Shown: positions 8,974-18,500 of the stretch, piece after piece
How positions within the stretch are numbered: the stretch's first letter is position 1
How the letters are laid out: the number at the start of each line of letters is the position of its first letter
Source of the DNA: Dokdonella_A sp964582225
GTDB taxonomy: Bacteria; Pseudomonadota; Gammaproteobacteria; Xanthomonadales; Rhodanobacteraceae
Assembly (NCBI GenBank): GCA_964582225.1
Contig: CAZORA010000008.1
Coordinates: forward strand, 1 to 64,000
Direction: 5' to 3'
Length of the DNA stretch: 64,000 nucleotides
Translations under genes and position numbers: made by a program
The notes under the pieces: generated by a model
The model's database searches: none
Seen by the model: the letters and a program-made list of their open reading frames with translations, nothing else
Told to the model about the DNA's origin: nothing

Positions 8974-11454
8974 TCAGGGCGTGAAGCTGGCCTTCAAGGT
9001 GACTCCCGAGAAGCTCGAATAGGCGTTCAGGCGCACATAGTAGGTGCCCGCCGTGGGGTTGGCCCAGGAGCAGGTCTCGGCGTTGCCGCTGAGCCACGGG
9101 CGGCAGGTATAGGTACCGCTGGTCGGCGCCGCGCCGATGCGCACATACAGATCCGCGTCACCGCTGCCGCCGCTGGTCTGGATGCTCAGGTTCTTCGCTC
9201 CAGCCGGCACCACCAGGGTGTAGGTCTGGCTCCAGTTGCCGGTGGTCGCCGACAGGCCCGTGACCGGCACACCGTTCTGCAGCACGTTGCCAGCCGGCGG
9301 ATTGCCGCCACCGCCCGTCGAGTAGCTGCCCTTGAGGCTCACGCCACTGAAGGCCGAGTAGGCGCGGATCGTCACATACCAGGTGCCCGCCTGCGGGCTG
9401 GCGAAGGTGCAGCTCTCGTTGTTGCCGGAGAGATATGGACGGCAGTCGTAGGTGCCCGCTGCCGTGCCCGGCGCCGAGCCGAAGCGCACGTACATGTCGC
9501 CGTCTCCCGTGCCGCCCGACATCTGGAAGACCAGATTGCTCGAGCCCGCCGGCACCTGCATGGTATAGCTGACCGTGCCGCCGGCTGGCGCCGCCAGGCC
9601 GGTGGCCGCCACCCCGTTCTGCAGCACGCCGCCGGCCGGCGGGTTGCCGCCACCGCCCGTCGAGTAGCTGCCCTTGAGGCTCACGCCACTGAAGGCCGAG
9701 TAGGCGCGGATCGTCACATACCAGGTGCCCGCCTGCGGGCTGGCGAAGGTGCAGCTCTCGTTGTTGCCGGAGAGATATGGACGGCAGTCGTAGGTGCCCG
9801 CTGCCGTGCCCGGCGCCGAGCCGAAGCGCACGTACATGTCGCCGTCTCCCGTGCCGCCCGACATCTGGAAGACCAGATTGCTCGAGCCCGCCGGCACCTG
9901 CATGGTATAGCTGACCGTGCCGCCGGCTGGCGCCGCCAGGCCGGTGGCCGCCACCCCGTTCTGCAGCACGCCGCCGGCCGGCGGGTTGCCGCCACCGCCG
10001 GCGACAGCCTGCAGGGTCGCCGGCGCATCGATGATGCCGGCGCCACAGCCGCCCGAGCAGGCACCCGGCAGCGGACGCGCATTCTGGGTCAGATAGGTCT
10101 TGACCTGATCCGGCGTCACGCTGGGCTTGAGCTGATAGATCAGCGCGACCAGCGCCGCCACGTGGGGCGTCGCCATCGAGGTACCGGCGTAGTAGGCATA
10201 GGTCTCGCCGGCCGGAGTGGTCGCGCCGGCGTTGAGCGTCGACAGGATGTCACCTGCACCGCCCGAACCGTCGCCGCCCGGCGCCGAGATGACGATGGTG
10301 GAGCCGTAGTTGGAGAACGAGGAGCGCGCACCGGTCTTGGTCGTCGAAGCCACCGAGACCACGCCGCTGCAGTTGGCCGGCGAGGAGTTGCTGACGTTTT
10401 GGTTCTCGTTGCCGGCGGCGACCACGAAGGTGGCCCCATTGGCGCGGGCGGTGTTGATGGCCGCCTGGAACGAGCCGCAGGCACCGCCGCCGCCGAGGCT
10501 GAGGTTCAGCACCTTGGCCGGGTTCGCGTTGGCGGGCACGCCGCTGACCGAACCGCCGGAGGACCAGACGATGGCGTCGACGATGTCGGACACCGAGCCG
10601 CCGCACTTGCCGAGCACGCGCACCGGCACGACCTTGGCGCCGTAAGCGATACCCGCGATGCCGGCGGCATTGTTGGTCTTGGCGACGATGGTGCCGGTCA
10701 CGTGGGTGCCGTGCCAGCTCGAATCCGACTTCGGAACCCCGCTGCCGCACTCGTTGGCGGCGTTCCAGTCACCCTCGTCGGCGGGATTCGAATCGCGACC
10801 GTTGCCGTCGCGCGCGGTGGCGGAGCTGCTGATGAAGTCATAGCCGCCGACGATCTGGCCGGACAGATCGCTGTGGGTGGTGATGCCGGTGTCGAGCACG
10901 GCAACCTTGACCCCGGCGCCAGTCGCCATATCCCAGGCGCTGGGCATGCCGATGCCACCGGTCGGATTGGTGAGATCCCACTGGTTGGCGAAATAGTTGT
11001 CGTTTGGCGTCAAAGTCGGGCGCATGATGCGGTCCGGCTCGACGTAGGCCACTTCGCTGTTGCGCGCAAAGGAGACCATGACCTCCCGCGCCGACTGCGC
11101 GTAGGAACTGAAGCGCTGCTTGTCGCCCCTCACCTCGACCAGTTGGGCACCGGTGGCCAGGGTGCGCACGCCGCTGACGCGGAGGCCGGTTTCCATCGCC
11201 ACGCGCTGGAAGTCCGCCTGGCGCGCGCTCGACAGCGAGCTCTCGGCACTGCCTTCGGCATAGGTGACGATATAGCGGGTATAGAGCACATCTTCCGTGA
11301 CGGCGCTGAAGTTTGCCCGATCCGCGTAGGTATCGAGATCGGTCCGATTGCCATTGCTGAAACTGGCGGCCTGCACGGAGGCAAGGCCGCAGCAGGCGAA
11401 CGCGGCAAAAAGCAATGTGCTCCGCCGCAACGCAGAATGCGTCGTGATTTTCAT
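8974..11454 (-). CDS. Secreted S8 (subtilisin-like) serine protease with three PPC domains
   Basis: 826 aa. A signal peptide (about 1-29, ending VQA) precedes an inhibitor I9-like propeptide and an S8 catalytic domain. The triad is Asp near 188 (VAVLDTGI), His near 247 (WHGTHVTGTI) and Ser near 425 (GTSMATPHVAAL). Three pre-peptidase C-terminal (PPC) domains follow, joined by GGGGNPPAG linkers at about 488-600, 602-716 and 717-826. PPC domains are usually removed after export. The first two are identical in protein and DNA (342-bp repeat), while the third has diverged. ATG 11454 was chosen because GGGGAAA lies nine bases upstream and the signal peptide begins there. Likely an extracellular scavenging protease, as is common in lytic Xanthomonadales. 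Confidence 0.95.
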   Translation of the reverse strand: MKITTHSALRRSTLLFAAFACCGLASVQAASFSNGNRTDLDTYADRANFSAVTEDVLYTRYIVTYAEGSAESSLSSARQADFQRVAMETGLRVSGVRTLATGAQLVEVRGDKQRFSSYAQSAREVMVSFARNSEVAYVEPDRIMRPTLTPNDNYFANQWDLTNPTGGIGMPSAWDMATGAGVKVAVLDTGITTHSDLSGQIVGGYDFISSSATARDGNGRDSNPADEGDWNAANECGSGVPKSDSSWHGTHVTGTIVAKTNNAAGIAGIAYGAKVVPVRVLGKCGGSVSDIVDAIVWSSGGSVSGVPANANPAKVLNLSLGGGGACGSFQAAINTARANGATFVVAAGNENQNVSNSSPANCSGVVSVASTTKTGARSSFSNYGSTIVISAPGGDGSGGAGDILSTLNAGATTPAGETYAYYAGTSMATPHVAALVALIYQLKPSVTPDQVKTYLTQNARPLPGACSGGCGAGIIDAPATLQAVAGGGGNPPAGGVLQNGVAATGLAAPAGGTVSYTMQVPAGSSNLVFQMSGGTGDGDMYVRFGSAPGTAAGTYDCRPYLSGNNESCTFASPQAGTWYVTIRAYSAFSGVSLKGSYSTGGGGNPPAGGVLQNGVAATGLAAPAGGTVSYTMQVPAGSSNLVFQMSGGTGDGDMYVRFGSAPGTAAGTYDCRPYLSGNNESCTFASPQAGTWYVTIRAYSAFSGVSLKGSYSTGGGGNPPAGNVLQNGVPVTGLSATTGNWSQTYTLVVPAGAKNLSIQTSGGSGDADLYVRIGAAPTSGTYTCRPWLSGNAETCSWANPTAGTYYVRLNAYSSFSGVTLKASFTP
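9303..9986. repeat. 342-bp perfect tandem repeat encoding two PPC domains
   Basis: Two consecutive 342-bp units (about 9303-9644 and 9645-9986; 114 codons each) inside the protease gene. Reading them side by side I see no difference over the full unit. The repeat boundary falls in the GGGGNPPAG linker, so duplication adds one complete PPC domain in frame. Confidence 0.9.
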
Positions 11455-11506
11455 GCTGGAATTTCCCCGGATAAGAAGTGAAGCCAAAGCCGTTGCCGGC
11501 GACCGG

Positions 11507-11537
11507 ATCATACGCCGGTTTTCGCTCCGAAATGCAA
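11507..11537 (-). promoter_or_regulatory. Candidate promoter of the subtilase gene
   Basis: On the minus strand TATGAT (11512-11507, five of six matches to a -10 box) lies 53 bp before the protease ATG, with TTGCAT 19 bases upstream as a weak -35. Two CATTGCAA direct repeats at 11555-11562 and 11588-11595 lie upstream, 33 bp apart, about three helical turns. The rest of the 482-bp divergent intergenic stretch 11455-11936 shows no other gene. Confidence 0.4.
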
Positions 11538-11904
11538 GCTCCCCGGAATGACTCCATTGCAAATTCAGCGCGGCGAAAAGCATGCTGCATTGCAATAACA
11601 CGAGCTTGGACATCCATACGGATAAAACACATGCGCGTCAGTACGGTTGGAATCTCCTGCGGCACGCAATTCCGCTGGACATTGGTCACGCGGCAGATCG
11701 ATTCACAAAAATCCCCCGCGATTGCGCCCGAACACCGAATGCTGCGTTGCAGGATCCGTGCGCACGCGACCACTCCCCGCGAGCGAAACCGTCCGCCGCC
11801 GGCGAACGACACCGGAGCGCGTTTCCCGCGGCGCGAAAGCGTGCGCCGAGCGTTCTCAGGCGGCGTGCAGCGGGGCGCTTTCGCCGACCGCGACGGGGTG
11901 CTAT

Positions 11905-11929
11905 CTTGATTGTCGTCCCAATAATCAAG
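11905..11929. promoter_or_regulatory. Inverted repeat overlapping the RBS of the UmuD-like gene
   Basis: A perfect 7-bp inverted repeat CTTGATT-N11-AATCAAG ends eight bases before the ATG at 11937, and its right arm overlaps the AAGGA ribosome binding site. It could be a repressor operator or an RNA hairpin that hides the RBS. It does not match the E. coli SOS box. Confidence 0.5.
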
Positions 11930-11936
11930 GACAGCC

Positions 11937-12506
11937 ATGTCCCGTCCTCCCCACGGCGGTCTCCGTCCTGGCGCCGGTCGCCCCGCCGGCGAGCCGACGC
12001 AGCGCCTGCGCGTTCCGCAAAGCCAGGTGCCGGCGGTGCGCGCCTGGCTCGAGGCCTGCCGCCAGCCGACCGCGCTCGAGGCGCCACGGCCGCTGGCGAC
12101 CGAGCCCTCGACGATCGCCCTGAGCGCCTTCGCCAACCGGGTGCCGGCGGGCCTGCCGGTGACTTTGGACGCGGCTGAAGAAGACGCCGTCGACCTCAAC
12201 CGACACCTGGTCATCGCCGGCCACGAAGACCACACGGCAATGATCCGCGTTTCCGGCTGGTCGATGATCGGCGCCGGCATTTTCGACCAGGACGAAGTGC
12301 TGGTCGACCGCGCCCTCGCGCCTCGCCAGGGCGACATCGTGGTCGCGCTCGTCAACGGCGAGCTTTCCATCAAGCGCCTCGGCACGCTCGACGGCCGGCT
12401 CGCCCTGCTGCCGGAAAATCCGCACTTCAAGCCCATCGTGCCGCGCGAGGACGAGCGCCTGGAAATCTGGGGCGTGGTCACCCGCTGCCTGCGCAAGCTG
12501 CGGTAA
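11937..12506 (+). CDS. UmuD-like S24 self-cleaving peptidase
   Basis: 189 aa. The C-terminal half is an S24/LexA-fold peptidase with catalytic Ser109 (SGWSM) and Lys146 (LSIKRL), 37 residues apart exactly as in UmuD Ser60/Lys97. A likely self-cleavage site is Ala71-Gly72 (VPAGLP). The N-terminus has no helix-turn-helix as LexA would; instead it is a basic GLRPGAGRP segment (AT-hook-like) followed by EPTQRLRVP, a form seen in an alternative UmuD family. An AAGGACA ribosome site precedes ATG 11937. No umuC follows; after a 1-kb repeat region comes the imuA-imuB-dnaE2 cassette. I infer a damage-responsive role in mutagenesis, either as a polymerase manager or in place of the LexA2 repressor that often heads such cassettes. 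Confidence 0.88.
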   Translation: MSRPPHGGLRPGAGRPAGEPTQRLRVPQSQVPAVRAWLEACRQPTALEAPRPLATEPSTIALSAFANRVPAGLPVTLDAAEEDAVDLNRHLVIAGHEDHTAMIRVSGWSMIGAGIFDQDEVLVDRALAPRQGDIVVALVNGELSIKRLGTLDGRLALLPENPHFKPIVPREDERLEIWGVVTRCLRKLR

Positions 12507-12763
12507 GAGCGCATGAAAAGCGCCCGCCCGCCGCAGCCGTCGCACGCCCAGCACGCCGCCCCGCCGTCGCACCAGCCCTGGGCTCTCCGCGTGCCAGCAG
12601 AGCGCTTCCAGCCAGCCGCAACCGTTCCCGGCTGTCGCGTCCGCGCAGGAGGATGCGACGGGCAAATGCGGTCGCGGAACCGCGGTCGCGCGAGCTTCCA
12701 GGCGCGCTCGCCCGGGCCTGGACGAAAGGCGCTGGGCACCCGCCTGCGCGGGTGCGACGAGGG

Positions 12764-12970
12764 TATGCAGGCGCGGGACTGCGGGCGCACGAGTTTCCAG
12801 GCGCGTTCGCCCGGGCCTGGACGAAAGGCGCTGGGCACCCGCCTGCGCGGGCGCGACGAGCAAGTGCAGCTGCGGGACCATGATCGCGTGAGCTCCCTGA
12901 TGCACGCTCGAATGCACGTTTTCAGCCGGTCGCGGCAGGGCGGGCACACCGCTCCCTTCGGCACACCCGC
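12764..12970. repeat. 207-bp direct repeat, copy 1
   Basis: Matches 13241-13447 with about seven mismatches by eye, offset 477 bp. It contains one REP-like module, a CAAGTGCAGCTGCGGGACCA segment and a CGGTCGCGGCAGGGCGGGCA segment. Such a long match indicates a recent segmental duplication of a composite element. Confidence 0.85.
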
Positions 12971-13240
12971 GCAGAAGGGTGCCGGTTTGGACCACAAGCG
13001 GGAGTTCGATCTGATTCTTCGTCGCACCCGCGCAGGCGGGTGCCCAGTGACTTTGCTTTTCTTGTCTACAGCAAAACCGCAGCCAGCGGCCGGCATCCCG
13101 GTACGCAGCCACAGCGATTTTCTGCCGCACGCAGGGATCAAAGCGCGATCGCCGAACCACGATCGCATGCGTTTCCAAGCGCGCGCCCCCAGGTCCGGAC
13201 GAAAGGCGCTGGGCACCCGCCTGCGCGGGTGCGACGGATG

Positions 13241-13447
13241 TATGCGGGCGCGGAACTGCGGGCGCACGAGTTTCCAGGCGCGTTCGCCCGGGCCTGGACG
13301 AAAGGCGCTGGGCACCCGCCTGCGCGGGTGCGACGAGCAAGTGCAGCTGCGGGACCATGATCGCGTGAGCTTCCTGATGCACGCCCGAATGCCCGCTTTC
13401 AGCCGGTCGCGGCAGGGCGGGCACACCGCTCCCTTCGGCACACCCGC
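13241..13447. repeat. 207-bp direct repeat, copy 2
   Basis: Second copy of the composite element at 12764-12970; it ends about 60 bp before imuA, so it may carry or displace the promoter of imuA-imuB-dnaE2. Confidence 0.85.
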
Positions 13448-13506
13448 CTGCGGGGGTACGGTGGGCCTGCGACTTTGCGTAAAGCTTTTCCATAAGCGCT
13501 GATGCC

Positions 13507-14127
13507 GTGTCCAGCGCCGCGCTTGCATCGCTGCTGGCCAGCCGCCAGGTCTGGCAGGGTCACGCCGCTCCGAGCGCCGATGGCGAGTCGAGCGGCTGGC
13601 CTGCGCTCGACGCGCTGCTGCCCGGTGGCGGCTGGCCGAAGGCTGCGCTGAGCGAAATCCTGCTGCCGGCCGACGGCGTCGGCGAGCTGGAGCTGGTGCT
13701 GCCGACGCTGGCGCGGCTGAGCCGCGGCGAGCGCCCGATCTTCGTCGTCGCGCCGCCCTATCGGCTCTATGCGCCCGGCTGGGGGGCCCGCGGCGTGGTC
13801 CTGTCGAAGCTGGAAATCCTCGCCGCGGCGGAGCCGAACGACGCCCTCTGGGCGGCCGAGCAGTGCCTGCGCTCGGCCAGCTGCGCGGCCGTGCTGAGCT
13901 GGCCCGCGGGCGCCGACGAGCGCGCCCTGCGGCGCCTGCAGGTCGCCGCCGCCGCCGGCAGCGCGCTGGCCTTCGCCTTCCGCGACCGCCGCCACGCCGT
14001 GCAGCCCTCGCCTGCCGCGCTGCGCCTGGAGATCGTCGCCCGGCCGGCCCGTCAGCTGATCCTGCGCAAGTGTCGCGGCGCCAATCCGCCGGCGCGGCCG
14101 CTGGCCTGGCCGTGCGTACGGCCGTGA
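13507..14127 (+). CDS. imuA: ImuA, translesion synthesis accessory protein (RecA/SulA-like)
   Basis: 206 aa. Member of the ImuA family that acts with ImuB and DnaE2 in damage-induced mutagenesis. The diagnostic N-terminal WPALDALLPGGGWPKAALSEIL stretch (residues about 31-52) corresponds to the RecA-like LDxLLPGGxPxGxxxEI motif, and a VLSWPAGADERALRRLQVAA segment matches the family C-terminal half. The start is GTG 13507; the nearby ATG at 13502 is out of frame. It begins right after the repeat cluster and is followed 24 bp later by imuB. Confidence 0.92.
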   Translation: MSSAALASLLASRQVWQGHAAPSADGESSGWPALDALLPGGGWPKAALSEILLPADGVGELELVLPTLARLSRGERPIFVVAPPYRLYAPGWGARGVVLSKLEILAAAEPNDALWAAEQCLRSASCAAVLSWPAGADERALRRLQVAAAAGSALAFAFRDRRHAVQPSPAALRLEIVARPARQLILRKCRGANPPARPLAWPCVRP

Positions 14128-14151
14128 GTCGATTCCCGTTCGCCTAGCGCC

Positions 14152-15564
14152 ATGCTCTGGGCCTGCATCCGCTTTCCGCAGCTTGCGCTGGACGCCGTGC
14201 TGCGTCAGCGCGCGTCGCCGGACGCGCCGCTGGTGCTGGTCGACGGGCCGGCGCAGGCGCCCGTGCTGCTGGCGGTCAACGCGCCCGCGCGCGCCGCCGG
14301 CCTCGCTCCCGGCATGCCGCTGGCGGTGGCCGAAGCCCTGCTCGGCCGCTTCGAGATCGTCCGTCACGAGCCCACGACGGGCGCCCGCTGGCAGCGCTTT
14401 CTCGCCGCCTGGGCCTGGCGCTACAGCAGCGAAGTGGCACTGCTGCCGCAGGCGGTGGCCTTCGAGGCCAGCCGCAGTCTGGCCCTGTTCGGCCCCTGGC
14501 CGCGCTTCGAGGCGCGCCTGCGCGAGGATCTGCGCGCGCTCGGCTTTCACCACCGCATCGCGCTGGCGCCGGGCGCGCTCGCGGCGCACGCGCTGGCCGG
14601 CGTGCACGACGGCCTGGCGCTGACCGCCCCCGACGCCCAGCGCCGCGCATTGGCCTCGCTGAAGCTGGCCGACGCGGGCCTGCCCGAAGCCGCCGCCGAG
14701 GGGCTGGCTGCGGTCGGCGTGCGCAGCCTGGGCGCGCTGCTGCGGCTGCCGCGCGACGGCCTGCGCCGGCGCTTCGGCGGCGCGCTGCTGCAGCACCTCG
14801 ACCGGCTGACTGGCGCCGCGCCCGACGCCCTGCTCCGCTATCGCCCGCCCGAACGCTGCGACCTGCGTCTCGCCTGGGATTTCGATCTCGAGCGCAGCGA
14901 GGCGCTGACCTTTCCGCTGCGCCGGCTGACCGCGGACCTGGCGGTATTTCTGATCGCCCGCGACGGCGGCGTCGAGCACTTCAGCCTGCTGCTCGAACAT
15001 GCCGGCCGCGAGCCGACGCGAATCGAGGTCAAGTTGCTGACTCCAGGCCGCGACGCCGGCCTGCTGTTCGACTGCGCGCGCGGGCGCCTCGAGCGCCTGG
15101 CGCTGCCGGCGCCGGTGCGCGCGCTGCGCCTGCTGGCGCGCGATCTGCCGTCTTTCACGCCGCTCGCGCGCGATCTGTTCGACGCCCGCCCGGCGCAAGC
15201 GGTACCGCTGGACGAGCTGCGCGAGCGTCTGCGCGCGCGACTCGGCGAAGGCGCCATCGACCGGCTGAGCTGCACGGTCGATCCGCGCCCCGAGCGGGCG
15301 CAGGCCAGCATCACCGAATCGGGTCGGGCCGCGCCGGCGGCGCGGCTGCCGCGCCCCACCTGGCTGCTGCCCGCGCCGATTCCGCTGCGCGGGCCGGCGC
15401 CGGAGCTCCTGGCCGGACCCGAGCGCATCGAGACCGGCTGGTGGGACGGCGGCGACCTGCGCCGCGACTACTATCTCGCCCGCACCGCCCAGGGCCAGCG
15501 CGCCTGGGTGTTCTGCGCGCCCGGCGAGCGCGGCCCGTTCATGCTGCACGGCTGGTTCGCATGA
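14152..15564 (+). CDS. imuB: ImuB, catalytically inactive Y-family polymerase homologue
   Basis: 470 aa, the usual ImuB length. Y-family fold, but the catalytic acidic residues are absent: the N-terminal strand reads WACIRFPQLALDAVL where active enzymes have DxDxFF, and the region of the SIDE motif reads FEASRSLALFG. In characterised systems ImuB is a non-catalytic hub that links ImuA, DnaE2 and the beta clamp. A GVRSLGALLRLPRDGLRRRFG helix-hairpin-helix segment is visible near residue 190. The stop overlaps the dnaE2 start by four bases (ATGA), giving tight translational coupling. Confidence 0.94.
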   Translation: MLWACIRFPQLALDAVLRQRASPDAPLVLVDGPAQAPVLLAVNAPARAAGLAPGMPLAVAEALLGRFEIVRHEPTTGARWQRFLAAWAWRYSSEVALLPQAVAFEASRSLALFGPWPRFEARLREDLRALGFHHRIALAPGALAAHALAGVHDGLALTAPDAQRRALASLKLADAGLPEAAAEGLAAVGVRSLGALLRLPRDGLRRRFGGALLQHLDRLTGAAPDALLRYRPPERCDLRLAWDFDLERSEALTFPLRRLTADLAVFLIARDGGVEHFSLLLEHAGREPTRIEVKLLTPGRDAGLLFDCARGRLERLALPAPVRALRLLARDLPSFTPLARDLFDARPAQAVPLDELRERLRARLGEGAIDRLSCTVDPRPERAQASITESGRAAPAARLPRPTWLLPAPIPLRGPAPELLAGPERIETGWWDGGDLRRDYYLARTAQGQRAWVFCAPGERGPFMLHGWFA

Positions 15565-18500
15565 GCGGCGGCGGAAAACCGCAGCGCAGCGCAGCGGCGA
15601 CTGCGCCGGCCTACGCCGAGCTGCACTGCCTGTCGAACTTCAGCTTCCAGCGCGGCGCCTCGAGCGCGCGCGAGCTCTTCGAGCGCGCCAGGGCCTGCGG
15701 CTATGCGGCGCTCGCGATCACCGACGAGTGCTCGCTGGCCGGCATCGTGCGCGCGCACGAGGCGGCGCGGGCGAGCGGGCTCAAGCTGATCGTCGGCGCC
15801 GAGATCCGCCTTGCCGACGGGCCGAAGCTGGTGCTGCTGTGCGAAAGCCTGGCCGGCTATACGGCCCTGTGCGCGCTGATCACGCGCGGGCGGCGGGCGG
15901 CGGCAAAAGGGGACTATCGGATCGAGCGCGCCGATCTGGAGCGCAGCCTGCCGGGCCTGCTGGCGCTGTGGATTCCCGGCGAGACGCCCGAACCGGCCGA
16001 AGGCGCCTGGCTGGCCCGGCGCTTTCCCGGGCGGCTCTGGCTCGCCGTCGAGCTCCACTGCGGGCCGGACGATCGCGCCCGGCTGGCGGAACTCGGACAG
16101 CTGGCCCGCACGCTCGACCTGCCGCTGGTGGCGGCCGGCGACGTGCACATGCACCTGCGCCGGCGGCGCGCGCTGCAGGACGTGCTGACCGCAGTCCGCC
16201 TGCGCAGCACGGTGACGGCGGCTGGCGCCTCCCTGTTCCGCAACGGCGAGCGCCACCTGCGCCGGCGCGAGGCGCTGGCGGCGATCTACCCTGCCGCGCT
16301 GCTGGCGCAGAGCGTGGCGATCGCGGCGCGCTGCCGCTTCAGCCTGGACCAGCTGCGCTACCGCTATCCGGCCGAGCTCGTGCCGCCCGGCCATACGCCT
16401 TCGGCCTGGCTGCGCGAGCTGGTCGAGCGCGGCCTGCACTGGCGCTGGCCGAACGGCGTCGAGGCGCCGGTCGCGGCGCAGATCGAGCACGAGCTGGCGC
16501 TGATCGCCGAGCTCGGCTACGAGCCCTACTTCCTCACCGTGCACGACATCGTGCGCTTTGCCCGCTCACGCGGGATCCTCTGCCAGGGCCGCGGCTCGGC
16601 GGCCAATTCGGCGGTGTGCTTCGCGCTCGGCATCACCGAGGTCGATCCCGCCCGCAGCAGCCTGCTGGTCGAGCGCTTCATCTCGCGCGAGCGCAACGAG
16701 CCGCCCGACATCGACGTCGACTTCGAACATGAGCGGCGCGAGGAGGTCATCCAGTACATCTACGCCAAGTACGGCCGCGAGCGCGCGGCGCTGGCGGCCA
16801 CGGTCATCTGCTACCGAACCAAAAGCGCGCTGCGCGACGTGGCCCGCGCGCTCGGCCTGCCGGGCGAAGCGATCGCCCGCCTGAGCCGTGCCTGCGCCGG
16901 CTGGGACGGCCGCACGCTGCCCGCTGCGCGGCTCCTCGAGCGCGGCTTCGATCCCGCCAGCCCCCTGCTGCAGCGCGTATTGAAGCTCGCTGGCGAGCTG
17001 CTCGACTTCCCGCGCCACCTGTCCCAGCACGTCGGCGGCTTCGTCATTTCCGACGCGCCGCTGTTCACCCTGGTGCCGGTGGAAAACGCCGCCATGCCCG
17101 AGCGCAGCATCATCCAGTGGGACAAGGACGATCTCGACGCGCTGGGTCTGCTCAAGATCGACTGCCTCGCGCTCGGCATGCTGTCCTGCCTGCACCGATG
17201 CCTGGATCTGCTGCGCACCCGGCGCGGCCGCGAGCTCAGCCTCGCCAGCATCCCGGCCGAAGATCCGCAAACCTACGCCTTGATCCAGCGCGCCGACACC
17301 CTCGGCGTGTTCCAGATCGAAAGCCGCGCGCAGATGGCGATGCTGCCGCGCCACCGGCCGGCGAACTTCCACGATCTGGTGGTGCAGGTGGCGATCGTGC
17401 GACCGGGGCCGATCCAGGGCGACATGGTGCACCCCTATCTGCGCCGGCGCCGCGGCGAGGAGGCGGTCGAGTACCCCTCGGAGGACCTGCGCGAGGTGCT
17501 GGAGCGCACCCTGGGCGTGCCGCTGTTTCAGGAGCAGGTGATGCGGATCGCCATCGTCGCCGCCGGCTACAGCGGCGGCGAGGCCGACCAGCTGCGCCGC
17601 TCGATGGCGGCCTGGAAGCGCCACGGCAGCATGGAGGAGCACCGCGAGCGGATCACCCGCGGCATGCTGGCGCGCGGCTACGGCGCCGAGTTCGCCGCGC
17701 AGCTGTTCGAGCAGATCCGCGGCTTCGGCTCCTACGGCTTTCCGGAAAGCCACGCCGCCAGCTTCGCCGGCATCGTCTACGCGAGCGCCTGGCTCAAGCG
17801 CCACGAGCCGGCCGCCTTCGCCTGCGCGCTGCTGAACTCGCAGCCGATGGGCTTCTACGCGCCGAGCCAGATCGTGCAGGACGCCCGCCGCCACGGCATC
17901 GCGGTGCGTCCGATCGATCTGCGCTGGAGCGACTGGGACTGCACGCTGGAAGAGGATTCCGCTCCGGCGGAGCGGCAGCCGGCGCTGCGCCTCGGCCTGC
18001 GCCTGCTGCGCGGCTTTCGCGAGGACGCGGCGCGGCGCATCGCGCGGGCACGCGCCGCGGCGCCCTTCGCCGACCTGGCCGACCTTTGCGCCCGCGCCGG
18101 CATCGACGCGCGCCAGCGCGCCCTGCTCGCCGAGGCCGGCGCCCTGCGCGGCCTGGCCGGACATCGCCATCGCGCGCGCTGGGCCGCGGCCGGGGTCGAG
18201 CCGCAGCTGCCGCTGTTCGGCGCCGCCGCGGTGGCCGAGGATCCGGTCCACCTGCCGCCGCCGGGCCGGGCCGAGGAGACGCTGGCCGACTACGCGCTTA
18301 CCGGCCTGAGCCTCGGCCCGCACCCGCTGCGCCAGATCCGCGCCCGGCTGGCCGCCCGCCGCTGCCTCGACTCGCGCAGCCTGGCCGCCCGCCCCGACCG
18401 CAGCCTGGTGCGCACCGCCGGGCTGGTGACCATGCGTCAGCGCCCGCAGACCGCGAGCGGCACCGCCTTCCTCACCCTAGAGGACGAATACGGCGCGGTC

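Larger units (their letters stand above)
12507..13506. repeat. Cluster of REP-like modules between the umuD-like gene and imuA
   Basis: One kilobase without a credible gene. It holds four direct copies of a roughly 70-bp module (12692-12761, 12791-12860, 13171-13236, 13268-13337) that ends in the core GCTGGGCACCCGCCTGCGCG plus GGTGCGACGAG, and one inverted core at 13021-13047. Tails with GCTCCCTTCGGCACACCCGC occur at 12951-12970 and 13428-13447. The frames that stay open here are a by-product of high GC and repeated units. Confidence 0.85.

Noticed and set aside
8947..11481. 844-codon open frame antisense to the protease
   Set aside because: It is a shadow of the protease gene. The product is a low-complexity His/Arg/Ala/Gly-rich sequence with no motif, whereas the minus frame has a full signal peptide and catalytic triad.
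11905..11929. A classical E. coli-type SOS (LexA) box before the UmuD-like gene
   Set aside because: The palindrome is CTTGATT-N11-AATCAAG and does not fit CTGT-N8-ACAG; I list it only as an undefined operator or hairpin.
12692..13337. Regularly repeated units as a CRISPR array
   Set aside because: The units are long (about 70 bp), unevenly spaced, one core is inverted, and there are no unique short spacers or cas genes.
12513..13502. A 329-codon open frame on the plus strand and a 522-codon one on the minus strand (11925-13493)
   Set aside because: They run through the REP-like modules, and their proteins are translations of the repeats (APFGTPACGG / PAQAGAQRLSS types). Such frames are common spurious annotations in Xanthomonadales.
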